A stretch of DNA of 64,000 nt from Oreohelix idahoensis (GCA_024509875.1 JAMPIV010005014.1:248001-312000); one strand, 5' to 3'; shown: positions 18,669 through 30,015, counted from the stretch's first letter. A program made the numbers and translations. Notes: generated by a model not told the origin, from the sequence alone.

Positions 18669-19260
18669 CTAATACATCACCCTTCCGGTGTATATCACTT
18701 ATCATTGGTGATTGGCGGCATGAACATCGCCATATAGATTCACAGAATCCTCTCCAGGCGGGACAATACACTGTGCCTGTACTTTATATATTATAGCTTC
18801 AAGGCGGGAAACGCGTCGCCTTACTCCTCCGTAACTCCAAGGTGGAAAGTCGTCACCTTATAGTGTTCTCCAAGAACATACAGTTATAGCTCCAACAGGA
18901 ACACTTCCAGGCGGTACAATAATCTTTGCCTTTACAATCGGTAGGACCTACACAATATATTAAATACACCCTCACATATAAAATAATCACATCTGATTCT
19001 CCACAGTCACACAATACGAGCTCATAGCTCGGCTACTAATCACAGACCCGAGCGCCCAGCTCGGCTGTCAATTACAGAATGTCTCAGTCACCCCAGACTT
19101 GTATTCACTCAAACGCTCTCTCCCAGCGCACGCACAATTCACAACAATGCTGACATAAAGTCAGACATTAACTCAGTAGCTGAGTTACATTTAAACAAGT
19201 GTTTACAGCGTCAGATTAGTGACCCTTAACACCAACCACTATCGTCATTCAGATTCATGA
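18669..19260 (+). repeat. Element X copy 1, right half
   Basis: It starts with the second CTAA and matches 58438-58805, beginning TACATCACCCTTCCGGTG. It continues past the point (GGCTAC, 19031-19036) where copy 2 is interrupted by Gmr1-b. It contains a chain of small hairpins and, near 19020-19070, repeated AGCTCGGCT words. No coding is seen. The right end of the element is not defined; I place it by loss of distinctive sequence. Confidence 0.75.
18755..18939 (+). other. Series of short hairpins with compensatory pairs
   Basis: Consecutive stem motifs are CAGGC...GCCTG (18755/18775), AAGGCG...CGCCTT (18801/18817), AAGGTG...CACCTT (18839/18854) and CCAGGCGG...GCCTT near 18908. The second and third stems differ by a C-G to T-A exchange that keeps pairing. 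The copy at about 58515-58720 keeps the set, with CAGGCG...CGCCTG in the first. This suggests structure in RNA or DNA; the function is unknown. Confidence 0.5.
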
Positions 19261-19945
19261 AACTGTTATGTGACAGTGGACAAAGGACAGAAACAAATTC
19301 ACCGTTGAATGTATAAAAGGAATATTACAAGTTCAATACAATTATAAGAATGTTACATCTACAGACTTTCATGAGCTTTTAGTTGGATTGAAAAGTACAA
19401 TGTTAAAAACTTAATATTTAGTGATAATGAAACAATAATGCTTGATGGAAACATTATTAAAAAATGCATTTTATGAAGAAAACATTAACAAATGTAGCAA
19501 AGTTGATTTTGCTGGGGAGGTTATGATGGTATCCTAAAAGAATGAAAAGGTGTCTGCTTTAACCGTGTGAGGTCAAGCACAAGTAGGTCTCTGACTCTAT
19601 AAATGATGATGATGAATTATGTGCAGAGAACCTACAGCTACCTCCCTAGGTCTCACACGGTCACTATTCTGGCTCTAGTGTATGGTGTATGGTGTACCTA
19701 GTGTCTAGGGGAGAAATGTAATGATGGTACACAACAGTCAAACACTTAAAGTTTATATAAAGAAGATAATAAAACTAGCAGTTAAGTTTTTCTTTAAAAA
19801 TTAATTTTCTTTTTACAATTTTTATTTTGCCTGTCCAGTTATATCTTTTTGGACAGGTCTTTGAAAATGAGGACAAGATAGTTACAGAAAAGGTCAACTA
19901 AAATATCTGGACTATTTGTCCACTAACTACACATTTAATATAGAT
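19261..19945. other. Intergenic DNA with an imperfect fold-back
   Basis: AT-rich, with no coding. At 19562-19661 an imperfect inverted repeat has outer arms ACCGTGTGAG / CTCACACGGT and inner arms GTAGGTCTCTG / CAGAGAACCTAC around a loop with (GAT)n. It may be a MITE remnant. Confidence 0.55.
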
Positions 19946-20182
19946 ATATGTCCTGTTCACCCGTGTGTTACCGGGGCCCGAAAGGGGAGCAAAGAATAGT
20001 GACACTGTCCCCTGCCAGGCATGTCGTAGAAGGCGACTAAGAAGGGTTGGGCATGGGGCCGGTTACCCCATCCTGTAAAAAAAATTTAAACCACAAAAAA
20101 CTTCAACAAATATGGACAAGTCAAATAAAGGAAAAAAACACAGCCATCCAAGACAGGGGAAGGTCCTCTCGCGGGGAGGCGT

Positions 20183-21934
20183 ATGATGCAACACAGAGAA
20201 AGCCGAAAGGAGTCTGTGTTGCTGACTAACCTTCTTTCTTCTAGGAGAACTTCCAGATTTGGCACCTGGAATGTTCGGACATTAAACGAACAAGGGAAAG
20301 TGGCGCAAGTAGCAGCAGAAATGAGGGAATACAAAATCGAGGTTCTGGGAATGTGTGAAACAAAGTGGAAGGGGGTAGACAGGAAGAAACTCATCACAGG
20401 TGAATTGGTGCTGTCCTCAGGACATGAAGACGAAAGTTCACACCACAGTGAAGGGGTAGCTCTTATGTTATCTAAAGAAGCACAGAAAGCACTCATTGAA
20501 TGGGAAGCTGTTGGACCCAGAATAATAACAGCTACTTTCAAAACAGCTAAAAAGAAAATTCATGCAAATGTCATCCAATGTTATGCACCAACTAATGACA
20601 AAGAAGAGTCTGTGAAAGAAGCATTTTATACTAAACTACAGGAAATTATGGATAAAGTAAAAAGAAGAGACATCACAATTTTGATGGGTGACATGAATGC
20701 AAAGATAGGTACAGTCAACACCGGATTTGAAGAAGTCATGGGAAAACATGGGCTAGGAGTAATGAACGAAAATGGAGAACTATTCGCAAACTTCTGTGCT
20801 TCAAATCAACTGGCTATAGGAGGAAGCATGTTTCCACATAAGAGAATACACAAGGCAACATGGATATCACCAGACCATAGAACAGAAAATCAGATCAATC
20901 ATATATGCATAAAGAAGAAGTTTAGATCATCATTGCAGGATGTAAAGGTATATAGAGGAGCAGATGTGGCATCAGATCACCATCTTCTGATAGCCAAAGC
21001 AAAAATGAAACTCAAGAGATATGCAACAATGCAAAATTATAGACAACAGTTTAATGTAGGACAGCTAAGAAATCAAGAAACAAGAGACAAATTTGCGGTC
21101 ACAGTATCCAACAAATTCCAAGTGCTACAACAGCTGGAAGATGTAGAGAATACAGAAGACTATTGGCAGCAGGTCAAAACGGTATGGAAGGAGACATGTG
21201 AAGAAATACTGGGGAAAAGGGAAAGACAACAAAAAGCATGGATAACAACAGAAACCATCAATAAGATAAAAGACAGAAAAAACAAGAAAGCAGAGTTAAA
21301 CACAAGCAAAACCAGAAGTTCCAAAGCCAAGGCTCAAGAAGTGTACACAGAAGCAAACAAAGAAGTAAAAAGAAGTATCAAAAGAGACAAGAGGAAGTAT
21401 ATTGAGGAGTTGGCAAGAGAGGCAGAAGATGCTGCAGCCAAAGGAAATATGAGAGAACTGTATAGCAGCACAAAGAAGTTAACAGGGAAATACAAGCAAA
21501 CAAGTTGCCTCATAAAAGACAAGAATGGGAAACTGCTCAGCAATATACAAGAGCAAATGAAGAGGTGGACAGAATATTTTGGGGACCTTCTCAATAGACC
21601 AGCTCCACAAAACCCGCCGGACATCCAGCCAGAAGAAGAAGAGCTACAAATTAACGGTGAAAGACCAACGAAGGAAGAAATAAAGAAAGCCATAAAGCTT
21701 CTAAGAGATGGAAAAGCGTCTGGACCAGATGGCATTCCAGCAGAGGCCATCAAAGCAGATATCGACACGGCTACAGAGATGTTATATAAATTACTTGGTA
21801 AAGTCTGGGAAAAGGAAGAGATACAAGCAGAATGGAAGGAAGGATATCTGGTTAAGTTGCCTAAGAAGGGAAATTTACAAGAGTGCACAAATTATAGAGG
21901 AATAATGTTACTATCAGTGCCAGGAAAGTATTAA
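20183..21934 (+). CDS. RTE-like LINE: APE endonuclease and start of RT
   Basis: The apurinic-type endonuclease begins at FGTWNVRTLNEQGK. It includes VLGMCETKWKG (catalytic Glu), NVIQCYAPTND, ILMGDMNAKIG, ATWISPDHRTENQINHICI and ASDHHLLIAK (the SDH motif). A Lys/Glu-rich linker follows, then DGKASGPDGIPAEAIK and VKLPKKGNLQECTNYRG, the first RT blocks. The enzyme nicks target DNA and primes reverse transcription. The frame ends at LLSVPGKY, where one A appears to be missing from the AAA near 21924-21927. The exact start is uncertain: the MMQH methionines at 20183 are the first in frame. Confidence 0.93.
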   Translation: MMQHRESRKESVLLTNLLSSRRTSRFGTWNVRTLNEQGKVAQVAAEMREYKIEVLGMCETKWKGVDRKKLITGELVLSSGHEDESSHHSEGVALMLSKEAQKALIEWEAVGPRIITATFKTAKKKIHANVIQCYAPTNDKEESVKEAFYTKLQEIMDKVKRRDITILMGDMNAKIGTVNTGFEEVMGKHGLGVMNENGELFANFCASNQLAIGGSMFPHKRIHKATWISPDHRTENQINHICIKKKFRSSLQDVKVYRGADVASDHHLLIAKAKMKLKRYATMQNYRQQFNVGQLRNQETRDKFAVTVSNKFQVLQQLEDVENTEDYWQQVKTVWKETCEEILGKRERQQKAWITTETINKIKDRKNKKAELNTSKTRSSKAKAQEVYTEANKEVKRSIKRDKRKYIEELAREAEDAAAKGNMRELYSSTKKLTGKYKQTSCLIKDKNGKLLSNIQEQMKRWTEYFGDLLNRPAPQNPPDIQPEEEELQINGERPTKEEIKKAIKLLRDGKASGPDGIPAEAIKADIDTATEMLYKLLGKVWEKEEIQAEWKEGYLVKLPKKGNLQECTNYRGIMLLSVPGKY

Positions 21935-23181
21935 ACAGGATTATCCTTGAGAGATTAAAAGAGTCCATAGACAAGAAACTGAGAGATGAACAAGCAGGTT
22001 TTCGACAAAACAGATCATGTACAGACCAGATAGCCACTTTGAGAATAATAGTTGAACAAAGTCTGGAATGGAATTCACCACTATACATCGGATTTGTGGA
22101 CTACGAAAAGGCATTTGACAGTGTAGACAGAGAATCACTTTGGAAATTGATGAGGCATTATGGAGTTCCCCTGAAAATCATTAATTTAATAAAGAAAACC
22201 TATGAAGACATGACATGCAGAGTTCTTCATGAAGGACAGCTTACAGAACCATTTGGGATAAGAACAGGAGTGCGACAGGGATGCCTCTTGTCTCCATTTC
22301 TTTTCTTGCTGGCAATAGATTGGGTTATGAGATCATCGACAACACACAACAGAAATGGAATCCAGTGGACTCTGACTAAGCAGTTGGATGATCTGGATTT
22401 TGCTGATGACTTGGCTCTTCTGTCCCATAACCGTAATCAGATGCAGGACAAATTGAAAACACTCGATGAGAGGTCACAGCAATTGGGTCTGAAAATACAC
22501 AGGGAAAAGACAAAAATAATGCGAATAAATGCAGGTAATGATAATAGGGTTGAACTTGAAGAAACACCAATACAAGATGTAGAATCATACACGTATCTTG
22601 GCAGTAATATAGATAAAGTTGGAGGGACAGACAGCGATATCAAAATAAGAATACAAAAGGCAAGAGGAGCTTTCATTGCATTGGGAAATATATGGAGATC
22701 AAGAGAAATAGGATCCAACACGAAAATAAGAATCTTCAACTCAAATGTGAAGTCAGTCCTATTGTATGGCTCTGAGACATGGAAAACAACAAAGACAACA
22801 ACCAAAAAGCTACAGACTTTCATAAATGGGTGCTTACGTAGAATAGAGGGATTAAAATGGTATGACAAGGTTACCAACGTGGAACTGATGACAAGAACTA
22901 GACAAGTGCCAGTGGAACAAGAGATGAGAAGAAGACGATGGCGATGGATAGGACACACACTGAGGAAACCTGTTGATAGCATTACAAGGCAGTCCTTGTT
23001 CTGGAACCCCCAGGGCAAGAGAGGCAGAGGAAGACCAAGAAGTACATGGAGAAGAGAGCTGGAAACAGAGGTCAAAATGATGAGGAGAACATGCAAAGAA
23101 CTTGAGATGATGGCACGTGACAGGAGGACTTGGCATGTGTTTGTTGAAGGCCTATGCTCCTTTGGGAGTGGAGGGTTATGA
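21928..23181 (+). CDS. RTE-like LINE: RT palm to C-terminus
   Basis: This is the continuation of the upstream ORF in another frame. It includes DEQAGFRQNRSCTDQ, FVDYEKAFDSV (catalytic Asp), GVRQGCLLSPFLF and DLDFADDLALLS, the catalytic FADD at residues 121-124 counted from the first Met at 22039. A thumb and a basic C-terminal domain follow, with RRWRWIGHTLRKP and PQGKRGRGRPRSTWRR. All catalytic residues are intact. Fragments of a related subfamily lie at 34970-38880 and 54961-55655. Confidence 0.93.
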   Translation, partial: VLNRIILERLKESIDKKLRDEQAGFRQNRSCTDQIATLRIIVEQSLEWNSPLYIGFVDYEKAFDSVDRESLWKLMRHYGVPLKIINLIKKTYEDMTCRVLHEGQLTEPFGIRTGVRQGCLLSPFLFLLAIDWVMRSSTTHNRNGIQWTLTKQLDDLDFADDLALLSHNRNQMQDKLKTLDERSQQLGLKIHREKTKIMRINAGNDNRVELEETPIQDVESYTYLGSNIDKVGGTDSDIKIRIQKARGAFIALGNIWRSREIGSNTKIRIFNSNVKSVLLYGSETWKTTKTTTKKLQTFINGCLRRIEGLKWYDKVTNVELMTRTRQVPVEQEMRRRRWRWIGHTLRKPVDSITRQSLFWNPQGKRGRGRPRSTWRRELETEVKMMRRTCKELEMMARDRRTWHVFVEGLCSFGSGGL

Positions 23182-23197
23182 ATGAATATGTCCTGTT

Positions 23198-25487
23198 GGA
23201 ATGTTCACAGCTTGCTTTTATTTCATATAAGAGGGAGAGTCACTGTGTATGAGGAGCTGTTTTCTAATCATGCCCCATAATTTCCTGCGTATAGTGAAAT
23301 ACCAGTGTTTTTATTTGGAAAGTGTAAGATATACCCAGATGCTTATCACATCACCTGGGAATCCTTGTAGTATGAAATTCAATACGAAGATGCAGAAAAT
23401 ATTTCTCGTTCAAATGCGCCCAAGCTCCTCCCGTTGTCTTTCAACAGCATAAACGAAGGGTCGGAGACTTGATAGCTTCTGACTCAGCAGGTTTCCTGTC
23501 ACCAGCTGGTAACAGGAAACAAAACCTCTGCAACAAAAGGACACCCTGGCCTTTTACATCTGGTCACTTATATATTATTTAGGTTCCTAAGGAGGTATGG
23601 GGTCAGCCTCGCGTGCATTTCAGGTGCACTCGCCCCTAATTTTAATAACTCCCACCTTGCTGTGACCACACCTCAGGTCCCTATGGCAGATACGCCACTG
23701 TACGTTTACATAGTTTTCCTCAATACAATAATGTGGAGTAACCACATTTCCTTTTATATGATTTACTCTTCTTTTCTTTTAATATAAATGCTTCAGGCAT
23801 GTTTAACAGTGTTCATAGAACACAGAGGCTTACTAATATTATAATGCAATAATATTCAAACAAAATCATGACAACATACACCAATTAGATACATTTCAAT
23901 GTGAGTACTCATCAATATCTGCTCTCGGCATGTCCTTTACTTTCCCAAAAGCAGTATCTAACTTTGGCATTTGGAATATACATAGTAATTCATAAAGCAT
24001 CCTTACCACAAATCAAGGAAATATAAACAAATGACGCTGACTTGCAAAGAAATGGCCTCAGTTTCCTCTGCACTGTCCCAGACTGTGAAATACTTTCTTT
24101 ATTTATCTTTAAAATTTAACACAGCTGTTCTCAGCGTATTTGAATGGAAAAATATTGTCAACTGGCACTGAGCAGCGAAAGCTTTTGCTAATATTTATTA
24201 ACACTGGCCAATCAAAAGCTTGCGACCACCAGAATTTCAAATGCAGTTTTTGAAAAAAAATAATAATTCCAAACAAATTCTGCGTCTGGTAATCTATTGG
24301 CCAGCCTGCGTTAGTTATGCCAATACAAAAAGATGTTTCGTTTTTGGTAACACTTTTCCTACCGCTCCCCTTTCCACCTACTTTTTTGCCCAAGCGAATT
24401 TGAATGTACCTCAATACCGCTATTTTTAAACTGCTGTCCCCTCTACCCACGTTATGAAAAACAAGCGGGACCAACAGTCTGTCTGATAGAGCGTTCGTAG
24501 ATTTTAGTATTTCTTCAATAACTTCTCCAATACTGGGACTATCATATTATTTAAAGCACATTCTTTCTCAGGGGACTTTAAGCGATATTACCATATAATT
24601 TGTATGGTCAGTTTATGATGGGTTTAGATTTTCAATTTTATCACTGTCCATCGTCAAATAAAATTTTTACACAAGGCGGCCATATTCCCTTCTCTCCTTC
24701 ACCTCGCCAGCCTGTATTTTTCAAATAACTACTTGTTATTGTGACGTCAGAAATATTACTGCTAGAGGAAATAAAACTGTCTGTGTGGTCGTCTCTGATG
24801 GCTTTGTCACCACGTGTTTATACTATTAGTCTCGCGTGCAGAACGACGCGGGTTTTGCTTGAGTTGGTAGCATTTTGCGTTAAAGTATTACAGTCGTCTT
24901 GTTATTTCTACTGGGAAAAGTCAAAAAAACTACCAAATTTTACATTACTGTTGACAGATCACGTTACTACAGACAGCAGTTAGCGTTATATTTCTACAAA
25001 TCTTTAATTATTATGTTAGGCTGCAAAAATGTTTGCAGCAGATCGGTCAAAATGTGAAATAATACTAGTTCATTTTCTCGAAACCGAAACTAAAACGCGT
25101 GTTAGATTTTTTTTTTCCTCGTGGGAGCGTTCTATAGGCGTTAGCATTGCACAAAAAGGCAGCGTTCTGCTGGCGTGTGAGACCATCACCGTCAGACGCA
25201 ATCGGGCGGATTATTTGATTATCATTTTATGACCAAAATCTACTGAAATGAGCGATTATTCTCGCAGATTTTACTACAACAAACAAACAAAAAAATTCGT
25301 TGAAGTATTTCTATATATTTTATCGTGATTCTGTTCAAACGTGGATTAAATAAGTGAAATTAACGCGTCCTCCTTTGTATACTCGTTAGTCTTTAAAAGT
25401 GTCCTCCTTTGTCCTTTTTAAGTTAAAAATCAGCCAATGTCCTCCTTGTAAAAAAAAAAAAACCATTATTTGGTCACCCTAACGTAG
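23198..25487. other. Intergenic DNA with a 30-bp palindrome
   Basis: No credible gene. The longest frame, 24109-24474 minus (121 codons), matches nothing I know. A near-perfect palindrome spans 23491-23520: arms GTTTCCTGT / ACAGGAAAC around ACCAGCTGGT, with one mismatched pair. Short repeated CCTCCTTTGT words occur at 25368-25460. Confidence 0.6.
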
Positions 25488-25790
25488 AACAACTTTCGGT
25501 TTTCGCCGATAGTATGCCAAAAATTGGAGCTGAGTTGGCCATGTCCTCAGAAGAAACTCCGATGCCATCACATGAACAGCTATGCTATGGACCCCTGAAG
25601 GAAAACGAAAGAGAGGCCGACCAAAAACAACTTGGCGGAGGACTGTGGAGGCTGAGATGCAAAGAATGAACCAGAGTTGGGGCACTGTACGAAGGATGGC
25701 CGCCGACCGAGCAAAGTGGAATCAATTTGTTGTTGCCCTACAAGACGCCACCAGGCGTGTTGGCCTCTGACTGCTTTGACGGTCGGCTGC
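25488..25790 (+). pseudogene. 3' fragment of a LINE (family C)
   Basis: The frame 25582-25770 encodes PEGKRKRGRPKTTWRRTV and MAADRAKWNQFVVALQD, the basic C-terminal end of an RTE-like LINE, then a 3' tail rich in GAAGA. Upstream coding for GHVLRRNSDAI is in another phase or broken. Reverse-strand relatives lie at 33206-33756 and 53850-54951. No RT domain remains. Confidence 0.85.
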
Positions 25791-28700
25791 TAATGATGAA
25801 AGAAGAAAAAGCCTAAAACGCCTGAGGTAGCCTAAGGAGTCCAGATGTAGCCCAAAATTAAAAATCAAGGTGTATCTAGTCCTTTTTTAAGGTACAATCT
25901 AGATTTTTAATTTCAAAATTCAAGGTGGCAACATTGCTGACGATACATATTTAATTAAAATAAGGATATGAACAGTGTTGCCACAGCTGGGTATATTTTA
26001 CTAGATCTGTGATATCTGGGTATTGTTTTTCCAAATCTGCATTAATCTGGGTATATTTGACAGTTGGCATTACAGTGTATGTATATTCTCTGCACCGAGA
26101 TTATACATTATGTTTATATTATAACTAAACGTAAAAAATATGTGATACATATTTTTTATTCCACTTAACTGATTCAGTACGTAATTATTTTCAGCTCTAG
26201 ACGGAATTATTTTTAAGCCCCAAAAATTTACACATACATAATTTACGTTTACTGACAATGTGTGTCTAATCATGAGTTAAGTATAACATATTATATATCA
26301 AATTAAAGTGCATTGGATGAACAATATAAATCCATATGCCTTTCTAGCTAATTTTATGTTATGTTTATGTTATAACAGATAACATGTACACGGAAAAAAA
26401 ATAACTTGAAATTTTGAACAAAAATTTTCGACTTGCGTAAGGCTTGTAACATAAATTGTTATCACAATACAGTTTCACTGCTCTTTTTGTGCAGGTAATC
26501 CATTTAGAAACACAGAAAAAGTAAGAAAGTTATGGTTGATCACACAGTTTGTTCACTGTTCACATATTAGTAACATATCCTGTGTGTTTTCGGCCATTAT
26601 GGCGATATGACAAAACACGATTAAAGATGAAGATAAATGTGAAAAAATCCCTTCAAACGCAAATAAAAGACGTTGAAGCTTGTTGAAATTTGCCCAGTTT
26701 TGTATTTATTTCCGTTCGAGATAAATTCCGGGCAGTATAAAATATCAGACTAGAAAGAAACAACGAAATAAATCAGCGTCTTTTAGAAGATCTTGCGGTC
26801 ACAGCGGTCGGCCATTGCGTCTTTTAAAAGATCTTACGTACGGATTGTTTTTAACCACATCAATGTCGTATTTTTATTCGTTTACATCAAATATATATTT
26901 CCTGTTATTCCGTTAAAGGCTGTCATTTACTGTCACAGTGACTTAATTTATTTTACCATCTCGTCTCAATGTTATTACTCTTTGGTGTTCTGTTTTCCTA
27001 GACATTTTGTATTTCTTTTCTTTGCTACTTGTGTGGCGGAATTTTTTTCTTTTTCTCAACCCCCCCCCCCCCGAGGCTTGTTTACGTTCTGGCCTTCAGA
27101 ATAAAAAATTCCCACTGGCCAGCAGACGGTCATATAACGTAATGTTACCTAACGCACCTGTGGTTCGTTTGACCAGAGAAACATTTCTGTTACGCTTAAA
27201 GTGTTTGAACGAGCGAGAGACGGTTTCTGTGAAGAAACGGCTTGTCTGCGGTCGGAAAGCAGTTTTGATCTCCGACTCAGGGGAAGATAACCCGCTGGTG
27301 GTCTCTGTGTTTTGCCCCTTAGAACGGACTTAGTGATCATAATATTAATAATATTATGCATCGCCTATCGGGGGGAACTTTCTCACGGGGTCGGTGGTCC
27401 TCTGATGTCGTCTCTAGAGAAACCTTTGTCTTACTTTTATTACGTATTACGCTGATACATCTGTAGAAACAAGCCATGCCAGGTGTTTATTTGTAAACTA
27501 TAAGAGTAGAAGGGTTTAATCAGGTAGACACACTCGTGATTATTTCCTGGCCCGTAGATGACCATATGAGACTAAGGCAGAGTTAGCACAGCAGAACTAA
27601 AATGTGCTTGCCTATGTTCTTGTCATTTTTCGGGGTGAGTTGACATAGCTTATAATTATAATATGATATATTAATGTTAGCTTTTTATGTATCTGATAGG
27701 AATGTGACTTAATTCATTTCTGAGGACTTCTAGTAAGTTAATTCAGTGGTAATATAGACTCAGTCCATACAATGCTTACCATGGGTTAAGAGTCGGCAGA
27801 ATTAACTGTCATTTCTGTAAGAAAATGTCAGAGGTGTGGATTATTCACTTAAAAACTGAATAGTGAGATACAGGCAATAACTCTGAATTATAGGAGATAG
27901 TCACTTATTCCTTTTTGATAGATATTTCTAGTGGCAAGGGAGAATCATTATATGCCGATTGGTGTAGCTAGGCACTAGTCTATAACTTTCACAGAAAGCA
28001 GTCACCAGGCATAGATACCATTTTATCTTATGATTCAGTCACAACTGTATTATTATAGCTAGAACATTGCATTTTCTATGTATTCATTTGTGGGATGTTA
28101 ATATTTTTGATTTTTCCCCCAAGGGGCATATGATTTAATGTTGTAATGTCAAATGCTGTAATCTGTTTATGTAAATTCACTTAATGTTGTAAGATGAATA
28201 GCATAACCATTCAGCTGTATGTTTAGTTGGAAGAAGAGGAGTAGTTTTGCTGTCAGAACATTTACTGACAGGTACCTGAGTGAACAAAATATATTAAGCC
28301 TATGCGGGTGCATGCTGATAATTGATAGAGTGGAAGGAACAGGAGACTTATATGGTTAAAGACAGCCCTAAAACTATCATAGCAATAATTACAATAAAGT
28401 CAAATTCCATAGCGGAGCACAACTATTTTATGTAACATTAGTGTGATTTTATTGTTTGCTTAATGTAAAGGGTGTCTCTTTTGGGTCTCAGTTTCAGGGA
28501 TACCGAATCGCTAGAGCAAGATTCCAGTCAGGCGAAGAACGTCCCATTCTCTTCGTTCTAGAGTGTTTCTGAGTAACACCTAGCATTCACGAGTTGTCAA
28601 CCCCAAATACCTGAACCAAAACCCTTTGTCAACGCCAAGTTAAGCTCATGCAGTGCAACGAGCCAGCGCTAAATCTGAAATCATCTAATGCAGTAGTAGT

Positions 28701-28979
28701 TCCCTACTCGGCTATTGGATTACCAGTCAGAGCATTGCGGCTTCCAGAATATCAAAACCGCCCAGCATGTCTATAGCAGAATCTGATATCACCCGCCTTT
28801 GTGAGCCTAAACGTGGCACTCAGCCAAACCACAGCCAAACCAGTTTAAACCGGATTTAATGCCAAGCAAGCAATAGCGCCGGATAAGAGCACCTGGGGCT
28901 CTTCGTCCCCAAATAACATCGTATTGTGTGTAGTTCTGGGTTATGAAAACCTCGCACTTAGGAGCGGCCAGCAAGAGAA
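25791..28979. other. Intergenic DNA, no gene recognised
   Basis: Mostly AT-rich. A run of 13 C lies at 27060-27072. Overlapping plus-strand frames at 26793-27104 and 27007-27333 resemble nothing known; the latter ends in a charged section (SDSGEDNPLVVSVF) that could be exonic but lacks support. A near-repeat GCGTCTTTTARAAGATCTT occurs twice at about 26777 and 26817. Confidence 0.5.
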
Positions 28980-29560
28980 ATAGACAGAGTTCCAGTCCCC
29001 CTTGCACAATTAGGGGCACCAAAGCTAGCACCAACAAGGAAAGTTTACAGGTTAATTCCACCACCCATGGAGTATATATTTACGTAAAGACACTTTCTGG
29101 AGCTGGCACATTTGATCCCACGAAAGCGGACAGGCTGTCGCTCAGTTTGGTTATTTGGTCAGCAGGAGATGAACAGCGTCTTCCAGTCCCCCTCGCGCAA
29201 TTAGGGGCACCACAGTTAGCACCAACAAGGAAAGTTTTACAGGTTAATTCCATCACACATGGAGTATATATTTACGTAAAGACACTTTCTGGAGCTGACA
29301 CATTTGGTCCCACGAAAGCGGACAGACTGACACGCAGTTTATTCATTTGGTAAACCAGAGGTAAATAGAGTCTTCCAGCCCACCTCGCGCAATTAGAGGT
29401 CACCAATGATAGCATCGACACGGAAAGTTATGTATTTCACTTCATTCATCTTGAAGGATATTTACATGTAAGACACTTTCTGGAACTATTACATTTGGTC
29501 CCACGAAAACGGACGGACTGACACTCGATTTATTCATTTCTCTGTGTTCTACAGGATTTA
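28980..29560 (+). repeat. ~191-bp tandem triplication
   Basis: Three head-to-tail copies, with the shared word TCCAGYCC at 28991, 29182 and 29374. Each holds a GCAATTAG block, TTTACRT...AAGACACTTTCTGGA and CCCACGAAARCGGACRG. The third copy is the most diverged. The plus-strand frame at 28943-29353 simply reads through the repeat and repeats its peptide, so I do not treat it as a gene. Confidence 0.88.
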
Positions 29561-30015
29561 TGATTGGTGGTGTGTGTGTTCGTTTGTGTATTTTGCATAT
29601 TTTGATTATTGATGATGATTGATGTAATTTCATGTTGTTGTGCTGAGATGCATTATTTTCATGCTTTTCTGCTTTAATAAATTTTACTCATTTATTAATG
29701 CGCTGTTCACGACCCTTCCATCCATAATTTACGTTTTTAGCTCTTTACTATAGTCTCTATTTATTATCCAGAGAAAAGAGTGAGAGCAGGAGGTGCTTGG
29801 ACTATAAAAGTGAGTTGAGGCTTGGAGAGAGAGATAATTTTTTTGTTTTCTTCCAGGTGTCTCAAGTCCATCTCCTATTACACTTTATCTATGTGTAATC
29901 TATAACTCTGTCAGTCCACTATCCCTTGTCGATTTCACTACTATTGTCCAACTCGACAAAATACTCTTTCACTTTAACTCAACCACGACATTTACAAAAC
30001 TCAGTCAAAGAAGAG
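29561..30015. other. Intergenic DNA upstream of the U2 fragment
   Basis: A TATAAAAG box is present at 29803-29810 and an AATAAA at about 29675, but no adjacent gene can be tied to them. This stretch directly precedes the U2-like sequence and does not look like a U2 promoter that I can recognise. Confidence 0.4.

Larger units (their letters stand above)
19946..23197 (+). mobile_element. Full-length RTE-like LINE with target duplications
   Basis: The body is 19958-23185, about 3.2 kb. It is flanked by ATATGTCCTGTT at 19946-19957 and 23186-23197. The 5' end has the CATGTCGTAGAAGGCGACTAA block common at starts of RTE/BovB-like elements, then CCGGTTACCCCATCCTG. The 3' end is a short ATGA-type tail. 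One ORF encodes endonuclease and RT, with one frame break near 21925. Length, single ORF and 5' block all fit the RTE group; the clade is my inference. Confidence 0.92.

Noticed and set aside
21334..21888. 184-codon minus-strand frame
   Set aside because: Antisense shadow of the RTE linker and RT start.
22437..23096. 219-codon minus-strand frame
   Set aside because: Antisense shadow of the RTE C-terminal region.
24109..24474. 121-codon minus-strand frame as a host gene
   Set aside because: No motif, no neighbouring support; compatible with chance in AT-rich DNA.
26793..27333. Possible host exon from two overlapping frames
   Set aside because: No recognised domain and no convincing splice sites; includes a poly-C run.
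28943..29353. 136-codon frame over the 191-bp repeats as a gene
   Set aside because: The peptide is simply repeated with the DNA unit and the third unit is not open.
28980..29560. CRISPR-like array from three repeats
   Set aside because: Units of ~191 bp are tandem copies without spacer structure, in animal DNA.
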